Positions 33,954 to 42,801 of a stretch of 64,000 bases of DNA are shown one piece after another. The translations under genes and the position numbers were made by a program. The notes beneath the pieces are model-generated. The model was not told the DNA's origin and made no database searches. It saw only the letters and a list, made by a program, of their open reading frames with translations. How positions within the stretch are numbered: position 1 is the stretch's first letter; every line of letters starts with the position of its first letter. Where the stretch lies: positions 129,341 to 193,340 of the forward strand of contig NZ_LN909062.1 in assembly GCF_001486505.1 (NCBI RefSeq), written 5' to 3'. Origin of the DNA: Paenibacillus rubinfantis. Lineage in GTDB: Bacteria > Bacillota > Bacilli > Paenibacillales > Paenibacillaceae.

Positions 33954-35699
33954 TTAGTTCTCTTTCAATTTCGGTAGAACCATGCGGATGGCAGTGCCTT
34001 CCCCCCACTTGCTCTCCAATTCCAATCCGTGTTGCTCTCCATAATGAAGCTTCAGGCGCCGCATCACATTATAAAGTCCAATGTTCTTCGCTTCACTATC
34101 TCTGCCGCGAGTAAGTGATTTAGTAAGGGACTGGAGCGTTTCTTCGTCCATGCCAACACCATTGTCATGAACGGCGATCCGAATCTCACTGTCCGAACGT
34201 TCGACGATGACCGTGACAGTACCGCCCTCCTCTTTCCATGCTAAACCATGGAAAATCGCATTCTCCACCAGCGGTTGAAGGATCAGCTTAGGGATTTGTT
34301 CATAGAGGGTATCCTCGTCCGCTTCAATGACCAGTTGAATTCGGTTGTAGTAGCGTACCTTCTGGATGATCATATAGTTACGCAGATTATCGAGTTCCTG
34401 GCGAACCGTAACCAGAGCGTCTTCGGACCGGGCAGCATAAAACAGCATCTCGATGAGCGCATCCGTCATTTCCACGATTTTGTCCGCTTGCTGCATGGAG
34501 GCGATCCACTTCACAGATCCTAGGGTATTGTAAAGAAAATGCGGATTGATCTGGGACTGCAACGCGCGTATTTCGACCGTAGCCTTGTCCTTCTCCTCTT
34601 GTTGAATCCGTTCGACAAGCCGTTTTAATTCATGGGACATTCGGTGAAACCGAGTAGATAGATGCCCGATTTCGTCGCGAGAACGAATTTCCTTCACCTG
34701 ATCGAACTGCCCTTTCTCGACCAGCAGGATATTTCTCATCAGTTTTTTAAGGGGATGGGTGATCACAGTGGATAATAAGATCGAAACGATTGCAAGGAAG
34801 ATTAGCATGAGGGTAGCCAGCAAGTAGAGGTTGTGTCGCAAAAGATTTCCCTCGGCCGATAACTCCTTCTTTGGCATATAGAGATAGGTCGTCCAGCGTT
34901 GGCGTTCGAAGCGGCTAGCGACGATAAGATGATCCGTATCCTTGGGCCGAATCGTTTCTGAGAATTTTTGGCCAATTAACGAGAAATCATTGTTATAAAT
35001 GATATTGTCGGATTCGTCCACGATCGTGAATCGCTTCCGCAACGACTCTTGCAGCCGATTGCTGGCAATATCAATGACGCCAAGATCAATGCTAACGACC
35101 ATGAAGCCAAGCAAGGTACCGCTGTCCGTATCCAAAATCTTGCGAACATGCGAGATGGCCAGCGTATGGTTCTGGGTTTGTCCGTCAATGTGAGTATCAA
35201 GAATCATCATTTTGCTGGTGGAAACTTGAAAAAATTGAAACCATTCTTCTTGGGTCGGGCGATAATGATAGTTATAGGGCTTTTTGGTACCAACAATCAG
35301 ATCTTGTCCGCCATTCAGATTGTACACGTAGATAGAGATTTCTTGATCTTTCATCAAAATGTAGTTCATCAGCATACCGTACACTTCATTCTTGTTCTGT
35401 TCGCTGTCGTCACGTAGAAACTCTTGGATCGGGTAGTTTTTCTCTGCTGAGTTGTTCAGGCTGTTCATTCCAAAGGTCGTTACAAGTGATATTTTCTCGA
35501 TTTCCTTAAAATACTCGTCGATTCGGATATTCGTCTGTTTGGCGACCTCCATCAACAATTCCGTGTACTTTCGTTCCAATAGATGCTGGGAGGAGAAATA
35601 GGAGATGACCGTCATCACTAAGATCGGCACGATGATGACCGTTAGACAGATAATCAATATTTTCGATTTGATGCTCATAAAGGGTAAGCGCTTTCCCAT
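33954..35699 (-). CDS. YesM-type sensor histidine kinase
   Basis: A 581-residue membrane sensor. Helix 1 is at about 12-32, an extracellular Cache-like sensing region fills about 35-285, helix 2 lies near 295-315, and a HAMP domain follows. The phospho-acceptor His is in SQINPHFLYNTLGSVKW and the ATPase domain has N-box LVENAIFHG and DNGVGM. This is the His_kinase/HATPase layout of YesM. The nearest clear ATG is 35699; an upstream TTG (35729) is possible. It follows the response regulator gene by about 40 bases. Confidence 0.92.
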   Translation of the reverse strand: MGKRLPFMSIKSKILIICLTVIIVPILVMTVISYFSSQHLLERKYTELLMEVAKQTNIRIDEYFKEIEKISLVTTFGMNSLNNSAEKNYPIQEFLRDDSEQNKNEVYGMLMNYILMKDQEISIYVYNLNGGQDLIVGTKKPYNYHYRPTQEEWFQFFQVSTSKMMILDTHIDGQTQNHTLAISHVRKILDTDSGTLLGFMVVSIDLGVIDIASNRLQESLRKRFTIVDESDNIIYNNDFSLIGQKFSETIRPKDTDHLIVASRFERQRWTTYLYMPKKELSAEGNLLRHNLYLLATLMLIFLAIVSILLSTVITHPLKKLMRNILLVEKGQFDQVKEIRSRDEIGHLSTRFHRMSHELKRLVERIQQEEKDKATVEIRALQSQINPHFLYNTLGSVKWIASMQQADKIVEMTDALIEMLFYAARSEDALVTVRQELDNLRNYMIIQKVRYYNRIQLVIEADEDTLYEQIPKLILQPLVENAIFHGLAWKEEGGTVTVIVERSDSEIRIAVHDNGVGMDEETLQSLTKSLTRGRDSEAKNIGLYNVMRRLKLHYGEQHGLELESKWGEGTAIRMVLPKLKEN

Positions 35700-35739
35700 T
35701 AGTTCACACTGCAACCCCTTTCTACGCAAAGTCGATGGA

Positions 35740-37335
35740 TTATCCGCGATATTCCTCAGGACTCATCCCCACTGTTTTTTTGAAAATCTTGCTGAAATAG
35801 GGGTAGTTGTGATACCCGACCTTTTCGGCGACTTCCGATATTTTGAATCTTCGGTTCTCCAGTATGGATTTGGCTCGCTCCATTCTTACTCGAGTCAAGT
35901 ACGAAATGAAATTCTCGCCTTTTTCCTGCTTAAAGACCCGACTGAGATACGAGGGATTGACGTTGATCTGATTCGCGACGCTAATGAGAGAAATCTCTTC
36001 GGCATAATTTCGGTGGATCAAATCAGCCGCCAGGTCCGCATAACTTCTCTCCGGTAACGGAGAATCCAACACGATACATTGACTTGCATATTCCAGTACA
36101 ATCTGGTGGATCTCATCCCAGGTCTCTGCGGCTAACACGGCTTCATACGGGAGCATCTCCGCTTTGGAGTGCCGAAACACACATTTTGAGAAACCTTCGG
36201 TACTGATGATTTCGGCTAAACCCATGTAGAACTCCCGGATTTCGCGTTCGTTTGCTTGCTCAGAGACCAGTATTTGCCGAATCCCATGGAGGGCATCTTC
36301 CAGTTTCTCCTTCTTCTGACTGTCCAACGCCTTTCGAAATTCCGACTTCCATTCCTCCATCCGGAAGATATGCCTTTCCCGCACCTCACGTTTGTTGATT
36401 TCAGGATTCTCATAAAACAAAATTCGGCCGGTCCCCCAAAAAAATCGGTTTCGAAGAGCATGATTCGCTTCACGGTAAGCTGTTCTCAAGCAGCTTAAGT
36501 TCCTGATGACGGAACTAACCCCAACAGAAAACGTGACGTTCATAAAGTCCTTCATCGCTTGTTGGATGTCCCTGCATAAATGATGGATCTCTGCTAGCGC
36601 GGCTTCACTTTGAACCGTATTGATCATAAGCAAATAATCGGAGGAGCTTTCGATGACGATCTCCTTGTCCCACTTTCTTGGGATCATCTCTTCCAAAATA
36701 TTCAGAATGGAAAAGCGCAGCAGTTTCTCGTCCTTCTCCACATATTTCTTACGCACCCGTTCGAAGTTGTCCAGATGAAACTTGATCACCCGTAATTCGT
36801 CGGAACGAACGCGGACATGGAGATGTTCTGCCTTCAGCACTGCTTCACTAACATCCAGCAAGCCGCTGATCCAGTCCTTGAACAAATTTTCTTTAAGGTA
36901 CGAAAGACTTTCCGAATAATCCACCGATGGTTCGCTTTTACCGGAAGAAGCCCTGTCATCCAACAGCCTCTGCCGGACGACCTCCAGCAGTTGGATCAAT
37001 CCTGCAGGCGTGATCTCATTCTTAATCAAATAATCGACCGCTCCCAGTTGCATCGCTTCTTTCGCATAACTGAACTCATTGAAATAGCTTAGAATCACAA
37101 ACTTGCAGCCCGAAACTACTTTTTGGGCTTCGCGTATCAACTGCAATCCGTCCATCAAAGGCATCTTGATATCTGTAATGATCAAGTCGGGCTGAATGCT
37201 CCTTGCCATATCAAGCGCTTCTTTTCCGTTGGATGCTTCTCCGGCGAGAACAAATCCCTGCTTTTCCCATTCGACCATGGAACGGATCCCCATACGCATC
37301 AATAACTCGTCATCGACAATCAGGAGTTTGAACAT
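35740..37335 (-). CDS. YesN-type response regulator with AraC output
   Basis: A 531-residue regulator. Residues 1-120 are a receiver domain with Asp in LIITDIKMPLMDG and Lys in DYLIKNEI. A central region of about 280 residues follows, and a C-terminal AraC double helix-turn-helix (ISLISVANQINVNPSYLSRV, then ISEVAEKVGYHNYPYFSKIF). The last domain closely resembles the AraC fragment at 23101. It is cotranscribed with the YesM-type kinase and presumably activates the lplABC-type genes in response to an external glycan. Confidence 0.92.
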   Translation of the reverse strand: MFKLLIVDDELLMRMGIRSMVEWEKQGFVLAGEASNGKEALDMARSIQPDLIITDIKMPLMDGLQLIREAQKVVSGCKFVILSYFNEFSYAKEAMQLGAVDYLIKNEITPAGLIQLLEVVRQRLLDDRASSGKSEPSVDYSESLSYLKENLFKDWISGLLDVSEAVLKAEHLHVRVRSDELRVIKFHLDNFERVRKKYVEKDEKLLRFSILNILEEMIPRKWDKEIVIESSSDYLLMINTVQSEAALAEIHHLCRDIQQAMKDFMNVTFSVGVSSVIRNLSCLRTAYREANHALRNRFFWGTGRILFYENPEINKREVRERHIFRMEEWKSEFRKALDSQKKEKLEDALHGIRQILVSEQANEREIREFYMGLAEIISTEGFSKCVFRHSKAEMLPYEAVLAAETWDEIHQIVLEYASQCIVLDSPLPERSYADLAADLIHRNYAEEISLISVANQINVNPSYLSRVFKQEKGENFISYLTRVRMERAKSILENRRFKISEVAEKVGYHNYPYFSKIFKKTVGMSPEEYRG

Positions 37336-37515
37336 CATCATCCCTCATTTCCATTCCTTTTCCTCCCCAACGGCGATACTCGAAGTCATTTACATCTTTG
37401 ATTTCTATCTTAAAGGGGGAAAAATACGGTTCCCATAGTAATTTTTGCGTCGCAATAGCACAATATTGCGCTCCATAAAGCCCCCACCTCTTGCCGGTCT
37501 CATTTCATGGAATCG

Positions 37516-37590
37516 CAAAAAACCCCGGCCTTAGATCACTCGGATCTTCGGCTGGGGCTTGGGTTAGCAGTCTTCCTCTACAGGATACTG
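37516..37590. repeat. Dispersed hairpin repeat, copy 4
   Basis: AACCCCGGCCTTAGATC pairs with GATCTTCGGCTGGGGCTT, with T6 on the minus side, then a diverged tail TTAGCAGTCTTCC. It lies 30 bases past the stop of the minus-strand acetyltransferase gene, so it likely works as its terminator. Confidence 0.65.
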
Positions 37591-37618
37591 CTTTGTGATG
37601 CTTATCAAGTTGCCTCAC

Positions 37619-38146
37619 TTACGTGTTGTTCTTAATCCAATACCTTCTAATGACGTTTCCATCTTCCTCAACAAAGTCTTGATCTCGTTTGCCGCCGTTA
37701 TTAAGAATCGTTTTCTCCGAAGCGATATTATCGGCATCGCAAACCACCAGCACCTCATCAATCCCAAGCTCTCTGGCCTCATCAAGCGCCAGCTTTAACA
37801 TTAGAGTGGCATACCCTTTTTGTCTTTCAGATGGCCGAATGCCGTAGCCAATATGTCCCCCCGCATGATATAGAAACTCGGTTAACCGATGTCTAATATT
37901 TACTGCGCCTAGGACTCGTTCCTTCTCATTAATTAGCCAACGCGTGGAATCAGGCGCCCAGCCCTCAGGCAAACCGATCCCTTGCTCATGATCCGATAGA
38001 AACTTCAACATGCCGTGAAAATCACTCGGAGCTTGACTAATGACCCAAGGGACCATGTCCTCACCTGATTCTTTCCATTCCCGATAGAAGGAGAGGTATT
38101 CTCTTTCATATCTTATATCAGGTTTTACTAGTTTGATGTTGTTCAT
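37619..38146 (-). CDS. GNAT-family N-acetyltransferase
   Basis: A 175-residue acetyltransferase. It resembles the YedL/YjdJ-like group with ERVLGAVNIRHRLTEFLYHA, GHIGYGIRPSERQKGYATLM (acetyl-CoA loop RQKGYA at about 107-112) and VCDADNIASEKTILNNGG. No signal peptide. It leads an AT-rich run of acetyltransferase genes. Substrate unknown. Confidence 0.88.
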   Translation of the reverse strand: MNNIKLVKPDIRYEREYLSFYREWKESGEDMVPWVISQAPSDFHGMLKFLSDHEQGIGLPEGWAPDSTRWLINEKERVLGAVNIRHRLTEFLYHAGGHIGYGIRPSERQKGYATLMLKLALDEARELGIDEVLVVCDADNIASEKTILNNGGKRDQDFVEEDGNVIRRYWIKNNT

Positions 38147-38266
38147 GGATCGAGTCCTTTCGGTGGTGGTTGTGGATCTCCTTATTCGATCAATCTTCTG
38201 CTATTTCCGATATCTCGATTTAATAAGCTTGAATATTTCCATGAGTCGATACTTCCTCCAGCAGAT

Positions 38267-38791
38267 CTACAAATTGCCCTCTAAGTCTTTGATCAAATAT
38301 AGAAGTAAATCGTCATCCACCATTACTGAATTGCCCGGTTCCACCGGAACATTCTTATAGGTGATCCCATTGCCATCCATGACATATCCTCGAGAGGTAT
38401 ACATTTTTTGAGCATGACCATAATCTTTATATAGCCCTACACCCAGGCCAATAAATCTTGAGGATGTGGCCGCAATGATTTCCAACTCATCAAACATGGC
38501 ACTTGCAATTTTCTTTCGCCGAAACTCAGGAAATACATTCAAATCATTTATCTCGGGGATTTGATGATCTTTGAAAAAGGGGTACTGTGAATTAATAAGC
38601 AAGTGACAACAACCCGCAAGTTGCCCTTCATAATAAGCAATTAACGTGATTCGACTCCCCGAAATGTTTTCTATTAGGCAATTCCTAAAGTATTCTCCCG
38701 GTCGATACCATCTATATTGCTCGGAAAAGACTCGATCCAATAGATCGGCCTCCTCCATCGAGGTTAATTTTTTCGTTAATATGGCCCCCAT
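38267..38791 (-). CDS. GNAT-like acetyltransferase
   Basis: A 174-residue protein with a GNAT core: GCCHLLINSQYPFFKD, INDLNVFPEFRRKKIASAMF (acetyl-CoA loop RRKKIA), and an end LGVGLYKDYGHAQKMYTSRG typical of the final GNAT strands. Start at 38791 follows AAGGGGGGG. Substrate unknown. It is low in GC compared with the flanking transport loci. Confidence 0.8.
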   Translation of the reverse strand: MGAILTKKLTSMEEADLLDRVFSEQYRWYRPGEYFRNCLIENISGSRITLIAYYEGQLAGCCHLLINSQYPFFKDHQIPEINDLNVFPEFRRKKIASAMFDELEIIAATSSRFIGLGVGLYKDYGHAQKMYTSRGYVMDGNGITYKNVPVEPGNSVMVDDDLLLYLIKDLEGNL

Positions 38792-38845
38792 ACTGTCCCC
38801 CCCTTTAAAGTTCTGTGATACTCAGTTAACCTTCCCTTATTAAGG

Positions 38846-39214
38846 TTACTCTACGGGAATCATATTGTTCCTATTACTGTTTCTCTTTTTCGTATACTCC
38901 TTAATTCTTATTGCTGGTAATCCACGTCTCTTTCTATCGTTATTGGACCAATTCGACTCCCCATAAACTTCATAAGCTAATCTCCTGATTAGTTCTCCTA
39001 CTTCTTTGGGGAAGCAATAAAATAAGTGTTTTAAATCTGTATTTCTTTGCCCAAAGTGGATTATTCTTTTGTAGTTTGATTTAAGTAGTTCTGCATAATC
39101 GTATTCTTTGATAAAACAATAATAATCCCCATAAGAGTAGATCCATCTATAATGACATCTACCTAAATCTATACATATATCTCCTTCCTTTATAGAGGGA
39201 AGCACATGACTCAT
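38846..39214 (-). CDS. Protein of unknown function
   Basis: A 122-residue basic, Tyr-rich soluble protein: IDLGRCHYRWIYSYGDYYCF in the first third, and a C-terminal NDRKRRGLPAIRIKEYTKKR that is strongly basic. No signal peptide or membrane helix; I do not recognise the family. Ribosome site AGGAGAT lies about seven bases before the ATG. The AT-rich composition suggests acquisition. Confidence 0.5.
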   Translation of the reverse strand: MSHVLPSIKEGDICIDLGRCHYRWIYSYGDYYCFIKEYDYAELLKSNYKRIIHFGQRNTDLKHLFYCFPKEVGELIRRLAYEVYGESNWSNNDRKRRGLPAIRIKEYTKKRNSNRNNMIPVE

Positions 39215-39242
39215 CTCCTAATATTAATGAGTTACGTCACAG

Positions 39243-39419
39243 TTAGTATTTCTTACTATTCATTATCTCTTCTACTTTTTGATTCAGCTCATCTAGCGAT
39301 TTTTGAAGATTTTCCATTTTTCGGAGTCCAACATTCTGACCTCCTATCATTCCAGCTAAACCAAGAACCAATATGAGGATGATAAAAAAAGACATGGCTC
39401 CATATCCTTTCAAATTCAT
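39243..39419 (-). CDS. Small single-helix membrane protein with coiled coil
   Basis: A 58-residue frame: MNLKGYGAMS, a hydrophobic helix FFIILILVLGLAGMIGG (about 11-27), then a Leu/Lys/Glu heptad-like tail (LRKMENLQKSLDELNQKVEE). It starts four bases after the stop of the acetyltransferase gene, so translation may be coupled; its own ribosome site is weak. The helix plus coiled-coil design argues for a real gene. Function unknown. Confidence 0.6.
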   Translation of the reverse strand: MNLKGYGAMSFFIILILVLGLAGMIGGQNVGLRKMENLQKSLDELNQKVEEIMNSKKY

Positions 39420-39423
39420 ATTC

Positions 39424-40053
39424 TCAAAACTTCTTCCTCATAATAGCAACATCTCCTTGCTCCGCCACTTTCATGAACCCGCATCTTTCAAACAGCCGAA
39501 CCGGACCAAAGAAATCGAAAGTTTCACGTTGGTTACGCAGTTGAGGATAGCCCTCAACCGCATCAAAGCCTTTTGCCTTCGCATCTTCACACACATAAGT
39601 TAACAAAGCAGAGGCAATACCTTTACCGCGATAATTCGGAGCAATCTCAAAACATAATACAGATATAATGCTCTCATCGGGACTTGTTTTAGACGCATTG
39701 CGAATCGCTTCACCGATGCCTAGAGTCGAATAACTTTCCTTGTTATTAGCATTACACCAACCGATGGATACTCCATTTTCATATGCCAAGTAACCCTGTA
39801 AATCGCCGGCCAAAATTTGCTTTTCCGCAATTTCACGAAGCTTCAACCTGAAATCGGGTATGTCGCGAGGCATAACTCCAGGGTTCGCCTCAATGAACTT
39901 AAATAGTTCAGTTTTCTCCTGTTCTTGAGTCATTTGAGGGCGGCAACAGAAGCACGGCTGCATTGGAGAATTGTCAGTAAATGCGCGATAATCGAAAAAG
40001 TCAAAGAAATCTTCAACCCGAGCAGGAATAAGAGGTTTGATTTCAAGATTCAA
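39424..40053 (-). CDS. GNAT-family N-acetyltransferase
   Basis: A 209-residue acetyltransferase with an unusual Cys cluster near the N-terminus (MQPCFCCRPQM, about 31-41) and a normal GNAT core: ISVLCFEIAPNYRGKGIASA with the acetyl-CoA loop YRGKGIA, then a C-terminal FFGPVRLFERCGFMKVAEQ. The PCFCC-type start is seen in a subgroup of GNAT proteins in Bacilli. Substrate unknown. A small membrane protein gene is coupled at its 3' end. Confidence 0.85.
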   Translation of the reverse strand: MNLEIKPLIPARVEDFFDFFDYRAFTDNSPMQPCFCCRPQMTQEQEKTELFKFIEANPGVMPRDIPDFRLKLREIAEKQILAGDLQGYLAYENGVSIGWCNANNKESYSTLGIGEAIRNASKTSPDESIISVLCFEIAPNYRGKGIASALLTYVCEDAKAKGFDAVEGYPQLRNQRETFDFFGPVRLFERCGFMKVAEQGDVAIMRKKF

Positions 40054-40100
40054 TAGGGTTATCCTCCTGATTCATATTGTATAAAAAAGCACCCGAATCA

Positions 40101-40334
40101 TTAATATTCATCAATAGAACTATTTCCTTGATTCTGATAAGTAAAGATTTTCATATGAATCCTATTGGAACCGACTTCTAAATAGTTGTATTGGCTTAAC
40201 TCTTCATTCGTTTGAATTTTTTGATCCGCATATTCGGCTATCCAATTGCCCTTCAACATTTCCGCTTTGTCTTGTGAGCATCCGGTTAGAACGGAAATCA
40301 ATAGTAATAGTGAGAAGAAAATTCTTTTATTCAT
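40101..40334 (-). CDS. Small lipoprotein of unknown function
   Basis: A 77-residue exported protein: MNKR, hydrophobic core, lipobox SVLTGC with Cys19, then a mature part of 58 residues (LKGNWIAEYADQKIQTNEEL). The short mature domain, ending abruptly at SSIDEY, could be a truncated form of a longer lipoprotein. No known family. Confidence 0.55.
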   Translation of the reverse strand: MNKRIFFSLLLLISVLTGCSQDKAEMLKGNWIAEYADQKIQTNEELSQYNYLEVGSNRIHMKIFTYQNQGNSSIDEY

Positions 40335-40402
40335 ATTCCACCACTATTAAACTACATATGCTTGTTATATGTGTTGCCTTCATAATTCACTCTCCTACAT
40401 CC

Positions 40403-40930
40403 TTACCGTGTCGAAAGCGACTCTACGGTTTCAAAGATTCTAATGTAAACATTCTTAATATTTGCCTCATTTAATTTATCGTTGTATAACCCATATCCCC
40501 AACTTCGAAATTGTTCCCCTTCTTGAAAATAACCCGTAACATGCATATCAGATAAAACATCTGGAGCTTCCTCATAAGACAATTCTTCCTGCGTAAAAGG
40601 TATATAAGATTTCTTAGACTCTATAAAAAAGAAGGGAATCCCTGAAGTTTTATATGCTCTTGCATATTTTCGATCCGCTGCTTCAGATAGATTCTCCTTA
40701 GTTATGAATACAGCATCATAATCTAAGGGAGACTGCAATTCCATTAATCGATTGAATGTAATTTTTTCAAAGTTCACATTGTTCCCCCTTACTTCTGGAG
40801 GTTCTCCTATAACACCAATGATTAATGGTTTTCCCTTGTAATCACGCGGTTCAATAGTATCATCTTTACAACCAGTTAATACACCAAACAAAAGTGATAT
40901 TACGAATATGATTTTGGAGAGTTTGTTCAA
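40403..40930 (-). CDS. Lipoprotein of unknown function
   Basis: A 175-residue lipoprotein with lipobox GVLTGC (Cys21). The mature part starts KDDTIEPRDYKGKPLIIGVI and contains a Rossmann-like alternation with DYDAVFITKENLSEAAD and GIPFFFIESKKSYIPFT. It may be a substrate-binding or receptor fold, but no family is recognised. It shares the signal-peptide style of the preceding small lipoprotein, 68 bases away. Confidence 0.65.
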   Translation of the reverse strand: MNKLSKIIFVISLLFGVLTGCKDDTIEPRDYKGKPLIIGVIGEPPEVRGNNVNFEKITFNRLMELQSPLDYDAVFITKENLSEAADRKYARAYKTSGIPFFFIESKKSYIPFTQEELSYEEAPDVLSDMHVTGYFQEGEQFRSWGYGLYNDKLNEANIKNVYIRIFETVESLSTR

Positions 40931-41018
40931 TGATCATACACCCTTTCGAAACCATGGAGAGCCAGTAACACAGCGTGAATGTTATGTTACCATATGTCAT
41001 ATGACACCTTTAAAATAA

Positions 41019-41714
41019 CTACAGATGTTTCCACCATATCCCTGCGCACTCCGGAACAGTGGCCCATTGGTTATTTTCTATTTTCTTTGCAAGTTCCTCA
41101 CCAAAGAAGAACTGAGTATGTGCACTTGCCTCTTCCACACTGTTAAAATCATAATCCATTCGGATCCAGCGATGATTAAACCTATACTTATTACTGAGAG
41201 CCGAATAATAAGACGTTAAGAAATTCGGTGGGTTCGGAAGCTCCGTTCCAGTTCCCATCGTTTCAAAAATTATAATTGTTCCGTCACTTCGGAGAACACG
41301 CTCAAGTTCAGACATAATTGTTTCTAGATTTGCTTCCCAATTCTCATTGTTCGTATTAGCCAAATAACAAATACTCCAACCGGATACAACCAAATCAATT
41401 GTTGAATCAGGAATAGGTAAATTTCGATGATCTGCTTCAATCGTTGACCATAATTGAGGTAAGCCCTGTTGCTTCAATTTGTCATTCAGTAACTGTAGCA
41501 TCGATGATGATTGATCTGTGCAAATCAATGATTTTGCTTCTTTAGCAATAAAAGAAGAGAGTCTTCCTGAACCAGCACCTAGATCAAGAACATCTAGATT
41601 TTTATAAGGTCTTACCTCGTTCACAATACCAGCTAGTTCTGGCTGTTTACTAATCATAAATTCATAGGCATCCGCCTGATTTAAATAAATTTCATTATGA
41701 GAAGCCAATGTCAT
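41019..41714 (-). CDS. Class I SAM-dependent methyltransferase
   Basis: A 231-residue methyltransferase. Motif I is DVLDLGAGSGRLSSF (41-55), then CTDQSSSMLQLL, DLVVSGWSICYLA, and LERVLRSDGTIIIFETMGTG, as in Methyltransf_11/25 proteins. AT-rich, in line with its neighbours. ATG 41714 follows CTGGAGGA. The same frame stays open for about 40 codons upstream (to TAA near 41843) without a standard start codon. Substrate unknown. Confidence 0.85.
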   Translation of the reverse strand: MTLASHNEIYLNQADAYEFMISKQPELAGIVNEVRPYKNLDVLDLGAGSGRLSSFIAKEAKSLICTDQSSSMLQLLNDKLKQQGLPQLWSTIEADHRNLPIPDSTIDLVVSGWSICYLANTNNENWEANLETIMSELERVLRSDGTIIIFETMGTGTELPNPPNFLTSYYSALSNKYRFNHRWIRMDYDFNSVEEASAHTQFFFGEELAKKIENNQWATVPECAGIWWKHL

Positions 41715-42052
41715 TCCTCCAGTTCTAATTTTTACTCTTGCAGTCTCTTTCTTAGATTGTTTATTCCACCAGAATTTCTCTTCTATGTATAACCACTCAT
41801 CGTGAACTGATTTGAATCTGTGATAAGCAATAAGTTCTCCTTATTTAGCACATGCTACTCCTCCAATTCAAATTTGAACTTCACCTAAAGGTCTTGTATT
41901 CACGAAACAACCCAGCCTTAGATAGCTTCTATCTTAGGCTGGGTCACTGGTGTCTGAAAGCTTCCTCCATAATTATACATCTAGATAACCAAGGGGCGAT
42001 AGCCGATGTGTCAATACTTGCATTGTGAAGTGACCCAGCAACTCCCCCATCA
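41715..42052. other. Intergenic stretch with open tail and repeat copy 5
   Basis: Minus-strand codons from about 41836 to 41715 read through in the methyltransferase frame (YHRFKSVHDEWLYIEEKFWW, then NKQSKKETARVKIR) but lack a start codon; AAGGAGA stands just upstream of an ATT codon. This may be a decayed gene end or a lost start. Beyond it lies the dispersed hairpin copy 5. No further gene. Confidence 0.3.
41904..41980. repeat. Dispersed hairpin repeat, copy 5
   Basis: AACCCAGCCTTAGAT (stem) with ATCTTAGGCTGGGT, loop AGCTTCT, then the tail ACTGGTGTCTGAAAGCTTCC and TCCATAATTATACAT. Nearly identical to copy 1 in stem and tail, 15 kb away. Confidence 0.72.
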
Positions 42053-42679
42053 TTATAAAGGTTTCCCCTCATCCTTTTTGCATGAATTCCATCCGCTGAT
42101 AAGCATTTTGGCTGCAACGGCTGAACGTTTGGTAATCTGTTCCTTTGTCAAATTCAGCTGGGAAAAATACCCTTCATGGAACATATCTGCAAATCCCTGA
42201 ACGAGAGCAAGCAGCGCCTCCATAAGCTCGAGCAGTTCATTCCAAGTCGCTTCAGGAACGGCTTCCTGCGTTAACGTAAAAAGAAACTGGATCATCTCGC
42301 GACTTCGTTCATGGAATGCGGCTAGCTGGGATTCTCTGGCTGCGGCAAATAATTGAAAACTGACATTATGTTCAAGTGCATACTGCACATAGGCGCCTGC
42401 AACAGAAGCCACACGCTCAATTCGATCATGACCTGCTTCGGTTGCTGCAGACCGCATTCTCGATGTGAGTTCCGTTAGAAAAACGATCCCGGTTTCCGCA
42501 AGCAAACTTTCTCGATTCGGGAAATGACGATAAGGGGCACTAATAGCAACTCCAGCTTTTTTGGCGACTTTGGCCACGGAAAAGCCTTGAATGCCATGTT
42601 CTGAGATCATTTCAAGCGAGGTTCGAATCAGCGTTTCTTTTAAGTTTCCATGATGATAATTTCGCTTGCCATTCTGCAT
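42053..42679 (-). CDS. TetR/AcrR-family repressor
   Basis: A 208-residue regulator with the TetR helix-turn-helix at the N-terminus (SEHGIQGFSVAKVAKKAGVA then PYRHFPNRESLL, about 26-60) and a helical ligand-binding C-terminal domain with TetR_C-type features. It is divergent from the SDR gene; two identical operators lie between them. A TATAAT -10 for this gene is at 42702-42707, with the nearer operator over its -35 region, so it likely represses itself and the SDR gene. Ligand unknown. Confidence 0.9.
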   Translation of the reverse strand: MQNGKRNYHHGNLKETLIRTSLEMISEHGIQGFSVAKVAKKAGVAISAPYRHFPNRESLLAETGIVFLTELTSRMRSAATEAGHDRIERVASVAGAYVQYALEHNVSFQLFAAARESQLAAFHERSREMIQFLFTLTQEAVPEATWNELLELMEALLALVQGFADMFHEGYFSQLNLTKEQITKRSAVAAKMLISGWNSCKKDEGKPL

Positions 42680-42722
42680 GTTTTACATCCCCTTTTTCAA
42701 CATTATATCACAACAACATAAC

Positions 42723-42742
42723 ATGTGATAGACGTATCACAT
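42723..42742. promoter_or_regulatory. TetR operator 1
   Basis: ATGTGATAGACGTATCACAT is a perfect 8+8 palindrome with a four-base centre. It overlaps the -35 region of the tetR gene. Confidence 0.75.
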
Positions 42743-42755
42743 TCGTTGTGCTATT

Positions 42756-42775
42756 ATGTGATAGAGCTATCACAT
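42756..42775. promoter_or_regulatory. TetR operator 2
   Basis: ATGTGATAGAGCTATCACAT shares the ATGTGATA-N4-TATCACAT frame with operator 1; the centres are 33 bp apart, about three helical turns. It overlaps a plausible SDR promoter (TTGTGC at 42746, TATCAC at 42768). Confidence 0.75.
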
Positions 42776-42801
42776 CACATCAAAATAAGGAGTTGGTTGA
42801 A

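Noticed and set aside
41790..41836. 15-codon leader peptide starting TTG after AAGGAG
   Set aside because: It lies in front of a methyltransferase with no attenuator-like structure, so there is no support for a leader function.
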